Both the position numbers and the translations under genes were made by a program. Below, piece by piece: positions 47,676-57,752 of a stretch of 64,000 bases of DNA. Below the pieces are notes generated by a model. It was not told the DNA's origin. It ran no database searches and worked only from the letters and a program-made list of their open reading frames with translations. Positions within the stretch are counted from its first letter, which is position 1, and every line of letters begins with the position of its first letter. This stretch comes from Cryptomeria japonica (Eukaryota > Streptophyta > Pinopsida > Cupressales > Cupressaceae): positions 475,361,657-475,425,656 of the forward strand of contig NC_081412.1 of assembly GCF_030272615.1 (NCBI RefSeq), written 5' to 3'.

Positions 47676-47687
47676 AAGATAACTAAT
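47676..47687 (+). repeat. PLE target-site duplication, right copy
   Basis: AAGATAACTAAT, identical to 44625-44636. Confidence 0.9.
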
Positions 47688-48310
47688 GTCAAGGTGGATG
47701 AGGAGAATAGAAGTCAAATCATAATTTATGAGCAAGAACTGACGGTGGAAATGGTCTTAACTAAACTAGTAACACCTATACCGGAACATAATTTAGAACT
47801 AGTTACTTCAGCAGTATCAAAAAATTCAATAGTAATTGAAGATCAAGGAAGAGGAGTTGGATCAGTTAGAAAAGGACAACGCATGGACTTGGATGTTATT
47901 GATTGGTTTGCAATGGATATTCTCAGAAGGAAGGAATTCATTATGTTGAACCCTTGCTCTGGTAGTTAGGATTTTCAGATATTTTCAAGGATTTTATAGT
48001 ATGGTTTTTATTTTATGATGACTTTACACTTTGAGCATGTCTAGATGAGGATTGGAGTAGAGATATAGGTAACTAGATAGACTCATCCGGTGAAGCTTTA
48101 TTTCTTGGAAAGAAACTTGTTTCATGGATCAACAAGGAGCAGTCGTGTACTTCTTTATCTACTGTTGAAGTTGAGTATGTTGCTGCTGCTACTAACTGTA
48201 CACAAGTTCTATGGATGAAGCATATGTTGAAGGATATAAGGCTAGATTATAATGTACTGGTAGTTATTCATTGTAATAACTCTATTGTTATTGACATATC
48301 AAAGAATTTG
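47676..48310 (+). pseudogene. copia element 3: integrase-RT linker and RNase H (right of PLE)
   Basis: ITNVKVDEENRSQ continues the interrupted integrase tail, followed by an acidic linker to ~47970. After a deletion that removes RT, RNase H resumes at ~48038: DEDWSRDIGN, SSGEALFLGKKLVSWINKEQSC, LSTVEVEYVAAATNCTQVLWMKHML, then VIHCNNSIVI. This is the copia RNase H order (Asp, Glu helix, Asp). Confidence 0.75.
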
Positions 48311-48515
48311 ATATTATTATCAAGTATAATTTTCTGCTCCTCTGGTACAAACCAGAGTGATGTTGATTGGCATCAATCTGGTATGCATTATCAGAGATAT
48401 CATTCATTCTATATTGATGTGTTGGTACTACTACTCAGAGGGAGTAGTCAGCTGTATGGTTCAAAGGAGTTATGATTCATCTTTGATGTTTATGTCAGAT
48501 TTCTGGCATTGATAT

Positions 48516-48528
48516 CAAAGGGGGAGAT
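48516..48528 (+). promoter_or_regulatory. Polypurine tract of copia element 3
   Basis: CAAAGGGGGAGAT, the canonical copia PPT word. No LTR follows, so the element's right end is lost here. Confidence 0.75.
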
Positions 48529-48530
48529 AT

Positions 48531-48860
48531 ATTCATGTGAAAAACAAACTTAAATATATGCAAAATTGTAATTTTCAAATTGCTTAGACTATAATAATAT
48601 ATTTATTTTTCACACTATAGAGTTAAATTTCAGAAATGTAGATTCTTGTAATAATCGATAATATTCTTCAATGTTAAATATGAGACATATAACCTTCTTA
48701 AATATTCATTAGCCTTTTCCACGTAGAAGGCCTTCAGAAATTTTAAGTGGCCTCGTCATCTGGTTTGGGCCAATTTTTTGAAGTAAAAAAATGCGACGAC
48801 ACTAGGCATCATATCCAGATAATAATTTATCGTATATTTAACAAGGTCGTGATTATTTTT
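48531..48860. other. AT-rich spacer upstream of the peptide gene
   Basis: No ORF or repeat recognised. It may hold distal regulatory sequence of the gene at 49209. Confidence 0.4.
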
Positions 48861-49102
48861 GAAAGGTCACCCAATGTTTTTATCTCGATTAAATCTCCCA
48901 AGAAGGAAGGAATTGTTGGTACGGCTGGCTGTATCAAAGATTATAAGAATGGCGTAGAAATTGAGATATGCACATTTGGCGTATTCCAATTGAAAGGTCA
49001 CCCAATGTTTTTATCTCGATTAAATCTCCCAAGAAGGAAGGAATTGTTGGTACGGCTGGCTGGATCAAAGGTTATAAGAATGGCGTAGAAATTGAGATAT
49101 GC
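48861..49102. repeat. 111-bp tandem duplication upstream of the peptide gene
   Basis: 48861-48971 and 48992-49102 are near-identical (GAAAGGTCACCCAATG ... ATTGAGATATGC), differing at only a few positions and separated by 20 bases. They end ~45 bases before the TATA box of the peptide gene. The open frames across them are not conserved as protein. Confidence 0.9.
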
Positions 49103-49145
49103 CAAACAGACGGCCAAGGCTGACAGATTCCACTCTAATTCCACT

Positions 49146-49152
49146 TATAAAT
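49146..49152 (+). promoter_or_regulatory. TATA box of the cysteine-rich peptide gene
   Basis: TATAAAT, 57 bases before the ATG. Transcription would be expected to start near 49175-49185 in TACCTACACAAAA, giving a short leader. Confidence 0.65.
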
Positions 49153-49208
49153 TGGGTCTCCTTTCTCAGCTTACCTACACAAAATTTTTGTTCAAAAGAT
49201 AAACAAAA

Positions 49209-49415
49209 ATGGCAAAGAAATTTTTTTGCGTGGTGTTAATAGTAGCTTTGGCAGTAAGCATGTCAGGTATAGCTGAAGGACAGGCGAATCCTTGCGATAT
49301 TTATGTTCAGTGCACAAGTGATGCTGACTGTCAGGTATACAACTATCCTGGTGAGGACCCCTTTATTTGCTACAATATTGGACAATGTGGTCCGGGAGTG
49401 GGACTTTGCGGTTAA
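49209..49415 (+). CDS. Small secreted cysteine-rich peptide
   Basis: 68 residues. The N-terminus MAKKFFCVVLIVALAVSMSG is a classic signal peptide (Lys pair, hydrophobic core), with likely cleavage near AEG-QA (about residue 25-27). The mature ~42 residues hold six cysteines spaced C-x5-C-x5-C-x12-C-x5-C-x6-C, acidic/aromatic in the middle (YNYPGEDPF) and Gly-rich at the end (CGPGVGLCG). That suggests three disulphides and export to the apoplast. It resembles knottin- or defensin-like peptides in general design, but I do not recognise the family and it is too acidic for a typical defensin. Start context AACAAAAATGGC is a good plant initiation site. The TATA box upstream and AATAAA downstream support a real, unspliced gene. 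Confidence 0.75.
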   Translation: MAKKFFCVVLIVALAVSMSGIAEGQANPCDIYVQCTSDADCQVYNYPGEDPFICYNIGQCGPGVGLCG

Positions 49416-49511
49416 TCCCTGAGAGAGACACACTTCATTTTCTCGTTTCTCAGGTTAATGTTATTCCTACAGGAGAGAAACACTCATTTCTCTAGTTGAA
49501 CTTTCTCATCA

Positions 49512-49517
49512 AATAAA
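49512..49517 (+). terminator. Poly(A) signal of the peptide gene
   Basis: AATAAA (overlapping AAATAAATAA) ~97 bases after the stop codon, within an AT-rich 3' UTR. Confidence 0.6.
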
Positions 49518-49539
49518 TAAGTTATTATGTTTTACTTGT

Positions 49540-49951
49540 GTTTGGACATTATTATTATGTTATGTTCTTATATGGTAATGGTGAAATTTATATGTTTAAT
49601 TTTTATAGGGATATTGTGCAAATCTTTTAAGATGTGTGTTACTTGTGGTTTTGGTTTTGCCAAATACAATTGGAAAGATTATTTTTTGTGTTAAAAGTTG
49701 ATTAACTCTTTTAAGAGAATTAAGTGTCTTTTACAGGATCTATTGTTTTCTTCTTTGATCTTGTAAAAGATTCTACCTTCTCCTTTGAATTGCTTAGCAT
49801 TGAAAACTTCTTATTCAATTGTGGAATTGAATATATGGGATAGCCTCCACCCAATATTCTCTAATCTAATAACATGTGTAATTGGTATTGGAAGGGAGAG
49901 CAAAAGGATGTTGGCCTTCCTTGCTGCATTTGTATATTGGTTTATTGATTT
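49540..49951. other. AT-rich spacer, nothing recognised
   Basis: The short open frame at 49785-49994 has no recognisable features and overlaps the dispersed repeat. Confidence 0.45.
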
Positions 49952-50905
49952 TGTGCTTTGGATATTTGCTTTTGATTATATGAGTGCAATCTAGAATGTG
50001 TACATAGACGTACATATCATTTTATTATTTTTTGAAAATTAATATGTTAAATTAAATGATTGACTCACATGATTGGAAGAACATTTTTTTTATATTTTTG
50101 AATGAATATAATTATATAAATAAAATTTACTTAGACACAATAATGATGTTTTTAAAATTTTTCTAAACTTTCCTTAATGGATGAGTCTTGCATTTGAATG
50201 GGATAGCTCGAGTTTGCAAAATTTTATGAATTGATCCAATTCTTTAAGATGGATAAATTAAAGAAAATAAAGATTCTAAATTTAAATTGTCTAAAAGAGT
50301 TAAATTAACTCTATTCTAATATAAAAACAAATCGTAGCTTTCTCAATTAACTATTTTTATGAATTTTTGTTTGAATGAAGTATTCAAATTGAGAAAAAGA
50401 AATATTTAAATAATTTAGATAGAATCATGCCATTGGACTCTTGGATTTTTGAGTATTGAATTAAAGGTGATCCTTCCTAGGTCACATTTGAATCATAAAA
50501 TATTATAGAAAATTTTCGAAAGCAAGAGAGTATATACTCCATAATGTTTTGATTCAAAGATGACTAGTCCTAATCTACACACCTTGACTATGAATTATGT
50601 CCCTTGGAGAATTTGAGAGTGATCAATGAAATACTAATTCATAAAGGAAAATTTAATTTTACTAAAGAACTTGCAATTAAATAAAAAACATTAACTTTTG
50701 CAAATCACAAAAATGAAAAAAAGTATATAAGTAAACTATGAGATCATTCCAATAATCAGCCATCATCTATCAAAACATCAAATAATCAATCATAAATTTT
50801 GGTTATATAAAAACTATATTTATTTCTTATAGAAAACACGTATCTATGTCAAATTCTATTTCTATTTTTTGTGGAAAGTGTAAGATTGAGTGCATAAATT
50901 TGCAT
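49952..50905. repeat. Dispersed repeat, copy 2 (~0.95 kb)
   Basis: Collinear with 38753-39700 in the same orientation (GCTTTGGATATTT at the left; GTCAAATTCTATTT and GATTGAGTGCATAAATTT at the right). Moderately diverged with small indels. Non-coding. Confidence 0.85.
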
Positions 50906-51494
50906 TATTAAACTTGCATTCTAATATATTTTTAGATCATGGAGTAAAACTAAATATGATTTGAAAAAGTATTTCTATTCAATCAATATTAAAAATATGC
51001 AACCTTGTTATAAAATATAAACATATCATTTAAAGAAATTGAGGCATTTTCATACCATTTTTTTGTGAAAAGAAAAAAATAGTACTATATTAAAAAATCT
51101 TTAGATCAATATGAATGCTTTTTCAGTTCAACTCAATATATAATATTAAATAAAATTGTTTTCTTAGATTGCTTATAATATAAATTCTTTTTTTTTTTTC
51201 AATTTTAACTACAACTAGTCACACTTAATAGCACGAGAAAGTCCTCTTTGGAAGGAGTGAAACAACATAATATTTAGGGAAGATTCAAGAAACAATAATA
51301 CTCTATTCCAAGTATTCAAACAACAAATTAAAGAAAATATGAATGTTGCTTCCTTTGGGTTGTTGAATTTTTTTCCTAGTCCTCAAGAACTTGGAGCTAA
51401 ACAAAACTGAGGAATTAACCAAAATTTGATGAAGATTAACTGAAATAACTTGATCCTAAGAAAGGAGTGAAAATGGTCTTCTTTGGAGGAAGGG
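50906..51494. other. AT-rich spacer, nothing recognised
   Basis: Includes a T-run at ~51188-51200. No reading frame of note. Confidence 0.45.
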
Positions 51495-52498
51495 TGGGTT
51501 AAATGGAATTTTGATGGTTGATATAAGGGAAATCTAGGTATCTCTGGAGTTGGGGGTGTATTCAGAAGCAACAAGGGGTTTCTTATTGAAGGGTAAAAGA
51601 TGAATCTTGGCAGAGGTTCTAATAATCATGCAGAAGCTTATGTTACTTAGGAAGGTCTTAGGAGACTTAGGGAGAAGAGTTATTAGAATATTAACCTCAA
51701 AGGGGATTCCACATTGATTGTGAATTGCTTAAATTGAAAAGTAAGATGCCCATGGGAAATTAGAAGCTTAATTGAAGACAACAAGGATTTGATTAGGAAC
51801 TTCCCTCAATCTAAATTTTGAAATGTTTTTAGAGAAGGTAATAGGGAAACTAATGGAATGGTTAATTACGGCCTTAGGTATGATACATAGACCTTCCTAT
51901 TGTAAAAGATGCTCTCTCTATGAATAGGGGATAGATTTACCTAAAGGATGCTAATTCTTTTTCTAATAGTACTTACCATGTTAATCAAAAGGAATATTAT
52001 ACAAAGGGGGAAAAAAGGCCCTCATCTGTCTTATTTTCATATTCAAATTTGGCTAAAGTACATTATGTTGATGTGGTTTCTTGATCATGGGCAAGGTTGC
52101 ATGTTAATTATGATTCTTCTTGGCATAGGGGAAGTTAATGTTTTAAAATATATGCAATTTATGAATAAGCCTTGCTTTTATATTGCCATCATTGCTACAA
52201 GTGGTGATAGGATTTGTGGGGATGACATCGCCTTGCTTTTGTATTCCCATAAGGCTGGTTATTTATGGAATGGTCACTTCACATGTACAAATTGGACCAC
52301 CGGGGTCAATTTTTTAGCCATCCCAAGCCTTAATTGCACTTGCATTATTTCCTTTCTAGATTATAGAAATCTTCATGGGCCTAATTTTCTTTTTGTCTAC
52401 TTGTCTCTCCTGACTGTTGTTGCGATTAAGATTGCAATGGGGGGTTTTATGAAATGATCTAAACCCAAGGATTATTATGAGTTAAAAAAAAAAAGAAA
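51495..52498 (+). mobile_element. LINE 3' end with RNase H domain and poly(A) tail
   Basis: 51495-51895 reads WVKWNFDG, YKGNLGISGVGGVFRSNKGF, SNNHAEAYVT, EGLRRLREKSY and NLKGDSTLIVNCL: an RNase HI domain of the kind fused to the C-terminus of many plant L1 LINEs. At least five stops break it. About 580 bases of likely 3' UTR follow and end in an A11 run (52486-52496) after ATTATGAGTT, taken as the LINE poly(A). The 169-codon open frame at 51948-52457 lies in this UTR and has no recognised domain. Confidence 0.65.
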
Positions 52499-52956
52499 TA
52501 TCGAACCTCTTTGATATGGTGGGGTTGACCCCTTATTCCTTTGCCATGAAAGATAATAATAGGTCGTTGTCGACAAAAATTTTCTTCATGGCAAGAGGGG
52601 ACGGTTACTATTGGCAACATCAAATTCACTATTACCCCTAAACTCATAGCGAGAACCACTGGATTAAAATGCAAAGGACAATAAGTGGAAAATAATATTT
52701 TGAGGACATACAAAATATTTCTCAAGAAATTAATTAGAAAATGCGAAAAGGCCGATGATGTTGTAGAAGGACTATGATCACTCCATCCTGTCGGTCCTGT
52801 ATGCTATGGTGAGTTTTTATGTAATCAAGTATTTTAACCTTGGAAGGGTGTTATTCTACTATTCAGGGCTATCAATTTCCAATTTTAATCATATCTACTA
52901 GGGTGAAAAAATTAACCTATCATTTTATTTCTTCTCATATTTGTTTGCTAGTATTT
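52499..52956. other. Spacer, nothing recognised
   Basis: No clear frame or repeat. It may be decayed LINE sequence. Confidence 0.4.
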
Positions 52957-53030
52957 GTAAAGGGGCGTCTCCCCCTTTACATAAAGGGGCCTCTCCCCCT
53001 TTACATAAAGGGTTACTTTATTCCCTTTAT
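52957..53030. repeat. Three consecutive hairpins
   Basis: GTAAAGGGG/CCCCTTTAC (52957-52980), TAAAGGGG/CCCCTTTA (52982-53003) and ATAAAGGG/CCCTTTAT (53005-53030) are perfect inverted repeats with 6-, 6- and 10-base loops placed end to end. The first two form a 24-bp tandem repeat. Confidence 0.85.
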
Positions 53031-53277
53031 CAATTTTCCTTTGACTATTCCCCTCACCATAATAATTTCTTAATCGACCCTGAAAACCCTAGTGATATTG
53101 AGGAAGCCGCTCATAGTTGAGTTCATATTGAACTTATTAAATCCAAACTACTGCCTCGTAAATGTAATAATATTTCACCTATCATAAAAGGAAAAAGGCT
53201 AAAAAAACCCTATCAATGCTCTAGAGGTTGTGCTTCTTAAAACTGTCCCAAATAAATGGAAAGCCTCTACTCCCAAC
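53031..53277. other. Spacer left of the chromovirus
   Basis: Broken frames such as IELIKSKLLPRKCNNISP could be LINE-derived, but this is not secure. The last five bases, CCAAC, would be the chromovirus target-site duplication if its partner lies beyond the window. Confidence 0.35.
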
Positions 53278-54892
53278 TGATGAGGAGGTAATAGAATGAA
53301 AGGATAATCTTACACCAATTAACCTCTAAGGTTCACAACTCAACCAAAACCCTACTACCAAAGGGTCCTACACAACACCAAGTCAATCTATAGTTTCGTG
53401 TCACTTAACAATACCTTAGGAGATTCAAATGCTCCAATATGTCCCCTTCCAAAATAACAAAACACTCACAAGTCTTGATTGACTACGCACACCTTTTCTT
53501 ACATGAGTGGGCTACTACTAAGATTTAGGGGTTTGAAGGGCCCACTTGACCAATTCAACACAACAACCCTTGGAGGGGTAATATTAGAACATATTGACAC
53601 AAATGAGATAGGATTCCATGGTCTAGACTCTTTGTACCATCAATATTGACTCACTTGCTCATAGATAGACCTGATTGCATTTAGGCCTCCTTTTGGGGTA
53701 ATCAGGTAATACCTTTTGATTCCAAAAGGATCTAGACAAAAAAATTATATTTATTGACACCCTTTTGGGAGTTCTCCACAATATCTCACTTTTAGGTTCC
53801 GAGACTATTTGTAGATATTACAATCGATATTGCACCAATTGACCTAATAGGGCTATTAGGCCTTCTTGATTGGGCACTTTCCAAAATCTTGTATGATCCT
53901 CCTTCTTGATGAATTTACCTAAACATGGAATGTTATATAAACCTCCAAAACACTCTTCTACAACATTCAAACCTCTTCCCTGTGCTCTACAACTCAATTC
54001 ACATGTACTCTCATCATTCAACTAGTTTGTCACATGATGATGCCAGACCTATGGATTCTTCATCAAACATAAAAAATTGTTGGAGGAAAATTTTGGCACT
54101 AGATTATTACATATCATACAGAGGCCTATCATATTCCATAGTTTCAAGATTCTTGACTGAGAATTGATAGGCCAAAATCCATTATATTAGTCAAAACCTA
54201 GGGTTTTAAGGGTTTCAGACCACCTGATAAAGTAATGCTTGCCAAAAAGAACATAGATCACTTCAAAAATTTAAGCTAATTTCAAAAGAAAGGTAAGTAA
54301 CTATAGTTTTAGGATTTGTATCATAATCATACTTACCAGTCCACCTTCAATGCAGAATCAAGAGAAAATCAGATAGTTTCTCAAAATTTCCAACACTTTG
54401 ATGCTTGTATTATGCTCCAACTAACATAAAACCTACATATTTTGGTCTTTGGGGCCTTTATAGGTTCTTCTAAAATGACCACAACCATCCCCAACTGATT
54501 TTTAAGTGAACTAATCTTTGCAGTACAAAACCAACCAAAGTTGCAAAATTGTCATGACAACAAATGGACAACTTTTGCAACTTGTTACTAACTTAGACTT
54601 CAGACTACCTTAGTACACTAAAGTCATCACATATAATTTTATTTCATCAAAAATAACTCAAATAACCCTTTGGTCACCTAGTCTCACAATTTAGACTATT
54701 GTGACCCTTAATGACTCAAATTTCTTTACAAGACCCTAACTGACAATTTGACCCACACTTGGACAAAACTTGTCATACTCCTATTACATTGATTACATCA
54801 ATGAACCATGGGATCTCATTACATTCATCCTAGACTATTTGACAACCAAGATGACCTTAATCTATGTCTTCATAGGTGGTGGTCCTGCACCA
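53278..54892 (-). repeat. 3' LTR of the chromovirus
   Basis: 1615 bp, TGATGAGGAGG...GTCCTGCACCA on the plus strand (TGGTGCAGGAC...TCATCA in sense). The inner end is fixed by the adjacent PPT, the outer end by the match with 63964-64000. Confidence 0.85.
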
Positions 54893-54903
54893 TACTCCCC
54901 AGG
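54893..54903 (-). promoter_or_regulatory. Polypurine tract of the chromovirus
   Basis: The antisense strand reads CCTGGGGAGTA immediately before TGGTGCAGG, the LTR start. Confidence 0.65.
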
Positions 54904-54914
54904 TAAAAATTGTC

Positions 54915-55436
54915 TCAAGTCCTCTTAGAGACCAATTGCTGCAAATCAACACCCTTCTTTTTAATGTCTTCGTCTAGCATCCATGTAGCTTTTGAGTCAG
55001 TAAGTCCTTTCCATTTAACCAAGTTATCAAAATAGGTCTTGTGTCTTGTCCACTTGGCTTCCCTACTATCCAAAATGCACTCCATCTTAGGTGGCTCCAT
55101 AGATGGGAGGTGTTTCATCCATTCTTCACCTTCTAGATCAGTGTCACCTTCACTTTCTCCCATAGTAGGACTCATGTACAATGCTAGATCAAAAACATTG
55201 AATATGGGTGAAATAGGAATATCATTAGGGAGTTCAATTTTATAAGCATTAGGACCATATTTCTTTAACATTTTACAAGGCCCAATCTTTCTCATCATCA
55301 ACTTGCTATGGCTTCCCTTTGGCAACCTATTCTTGTTAAGATGAACCATGACCATGTCACCTACTTGGTACTGCACATCTCTCCTTCTTTGATCCACTCT
55401 TTCCTTAGTCTTTTGTATGTAATGGTGTAGGGTATC
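54915..55436 (-). pseudogene. Chromovirus integrase C-terminus and chromodomain
   Basis: Reads TLHHYIQKTKERVDQRRRDVQYQVGDMVMVHLNKNRLPKG, the DNA-binding GPY/F-type module (RKIGPCKMLKKYGPNAYKIELP), then an acidic linker and a chromodomain: ILDSREAKWTRHKTYFDNLVKWKGL.DSKATWM (~54930-55080). The W-x-W-type aromatic positions and the lysine-rich strand are visible. Chromodomains steer integration to heterochromatin marked by histone methylation. The 5' part of the frame is displaced to 59836 by the nested insertion. Confidence 0.85.
55432..55436. repeat. Target-site duplication of nested element, left copy
   Basis: GTATC, matching 59836-59840. Joining the flanks across one copy keeps the integrase frame (VRD-T-LHHYIQ). 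Confidence 0.75.
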
Positions 55437-56530
55437 TAATGCAGAGTACCATAGTTCCAAAACACATTCACTCAAAAACCCTTCAAGGTTCATTCCAAAC
55501 TATTCATTTAAGGCATAAAAACAACTTCTCCATTAATATATATCTATCATCATACTTTCATGCATGCTACAGGGGTTCATTAATGATGTCTCAAACATAT
55601 CCAATTATTTATACCTTTGCAAACCATTAAACTTCATTGTTCATTGAAAGAATCCAATTCACTATCATCAAAGTGATTGTCATTCACATGACAGCTTTCT
55701 ATACCTTCACACAGAAATTAATAACTTTCAAACCAGAGCATATTTGAAGATCGCTTCGGTGAGGCTGTAGAAAGATAGGTTTTCAAAGTCATATCAAACA
55801 TTCAGAACAATCCAACAGTTCATTAAGAAGTTGTCATCTCTGCACCAAGACCAAATTTTGTCTGTCATAAATCTGGAAAATGTATGCTTGCTGCCTGTTG
55901 GGGCATCATATTTCATGACAAATACTTAACCAAAAGAAAACAATACCATACTCAAATGAAATCCCTCTAAATATAATTTCATGATATGAAAGTCATTAAT
56001 TTTTCCAATTGTGAAATCACAAGATAGGTACAAACCCTTTCTAGCAACTCCCTTTAAGACAGTTTAAAACTAGTTTTCACCAAAATCTTCATAACTTCCA
56101 CAAATATAAACAAAAATGCCTCATACCAAAGGTAAAAGAAAGAGGATTCACATATATTTCCAATAAGTCTATTTATAGGTCTTAATAATATTATATGAGT
56201 TGATACCATACGCTGCAATGTGACTATTCTTAGGAAGTGTCAAATCTGCAATTAACAACTTTCACCAAAACTTCCATATCTTCTTCATTTCTAAACAAAA
56301 TAACTCGAAAACAAAAGGAAAAGAAAGGTAATTAACATATATAACTATAAATTATACATATACAAAGGTTTTGAGGCCATACATGGTTGTACAAGGCCTG
56401 GAACCAACACAAAAACTGGAAAGCCAACCAAAATAACAATAGTAGAATGCACCAAAATGTATCCAAAATGTTCTGCTTTCTTCTCTATTCTTCCAATAAT
56501 GATTTGGTTCGACCAATAAAAAATATTTAT

Positions 56531-57752
56531 CGGAGGGAAAGTGCAAGGTAATGAGTCACAAATTCGTGAAAGTTCGCGCGTTGGAAAATGCGGTCTTAAA
56601 AATGGGGGCCCGTTTGTGCTTCGGGCTCCCGAGCCGAAAGGTAACGGGGGTCTGAAGCAAAAAAATGGGCCCCCGTTTTGTTCTAAAACGGGGGCCTGCT
56701 TTTAAACAAAACGGGGGCCCGTTTTTTAGAAACGGGGGCCCGTTTTTAAAAACGGGCCCTCGTTTCTAAAAACAGACCCCCGTTTTGTTTAAAAGCGGGC
56801 CCCCGTTTCTAAATGGCATTTTTCTTTTTTTTTTCACAAGCCGCCCTTATTTGAAAACGGGGGCCCGTTTTATGGAAGTTGATTCCACAACCCGCCACTT
56901 GGCTCGGGATTAGGCTCGGGATAGGCCTGGGATGGCCACACCTGAGACATGGACCTGCAAATTCAAATCTCCATAAATGAAAGCACAAATATGAACTTCA
57001 GAAATAGTTTACGCGCCTCTAATCAGAGAATTTTTATACGAAATTAAAACCCATTTTAGATTATACTGTCTAGATTCTAAATATGTAAATTTATTTAAAA
57101 ATTGATTATTTTAACTATTTTTCATTTAATTTATACTAAATCAGGTCCATAAATTTGAAATATTAACTAATTTTGTTAATTTATTAACTTTTTTATTTTA
57201 AAGAATTTTGGAAAAAAAATTATATGTCATCAATCTACACAAAATTCTTTTGTATTTAAAAAAAAAAAAAATCAAAAAATGTTAAGTTTACATCAAATTA
57301 TGTGGGTCGTACACGCCAAATTTTTAAAACGATAATTACGGCCATTAAAAAATTAATTTAAAAAAAAATATTAGAAAAAAAAATACAGAAAAATATGCTC
57401 ATCAATCTTCAATGTGTTACAAACCATTTCCCAAAACGGTTTGATAAAATAATTTTAATTGTGTCAAAAATTGTGGGTCGTACACATGCATGGTATGGTC
57501 TTGAAATAGGCATTTTTAAAACATAGTTTTCAGAACTACATTTAAAAAGTTATTTTTTATTATGTGGGTGTTAAAATAAATTATATATTTGGAAAGTACA
57601 CTCAGAGGGCTATCTTTTATATTGCTGACTTTTTCCAAGATTCAATCTCTAAGTGTTTCAAAATTTAAGCTCAAATCAGACAAAATCTGAAAATCAGGGA
57701 AAACACTTCCACTTTTTGGCCAAAAAGTGGACTCATCTTCTTGCACTGACCC
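56531..57752. repeat. 1.2-kb segment unique to the left LTR-like copy
   Basis: Lies between ATATTTAT and AGAATCTTTGG, which are adjacent in the right copy. It holds a GC-rich block of ACGGGGGCCCGTTT words (56605-56870) and then AT-rich DNA with two TGTGGGTCGTACAC words (~57301 and ~57473). It is either an insertion here or a deletion from the right copy; no flanking duplication is evident. Confidence 0.7.
56687..56808. repeat. 122-bp near-perfect palindrome of GGGGGCCC words
   Basis: Centred on GTTTTTAAAAAC (axis at 56747/56748). Each ~61-base arm reads ACGGGGGCC, a TTTTAAACAAAACGGGGG stretch, then AGAAACG.GGGCCCGTTTTT, with only a few mismatches between arms. More copies of the word lie on both sides (56605-56680, 56850-56870). 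Confidence 0.85.

Larger units (their letters stand above)
42083..48530 (+). mobile_element. Ty1-copia retrotransposon 3, split by a Penelope-like element
   Basis: 5' LTR (~42083-43062), PBS, C-terminal gag with zinc knuckles, integrase tail, then (after the PLE insertion at 44637-47675) the integrase-RT linker, part of RNase H and a PPT at 48516-48528. Most of protease, integrase and RT are deleted and no 3' LTR follows the PPT. Removing the PLE and one 12-bp duplicate joins the integrase-tail frame without a shift. Confidence 0.8.

Noticed and set aside
48747-49088. 113-codon open frame upstream of the peptide gene
   Set aside because: It runs across the 111-bp duplication, so its two halves are translations of the same DNA in different frames; no coding signal.
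51948-52457. 169-codon open frame as a membrane protein gene
   Set aside because: It lies between a LINE RNase H domain and the LINE poly(A) run, has no recognisable domain, and its hydrophobicity follows from T-rich sequence.
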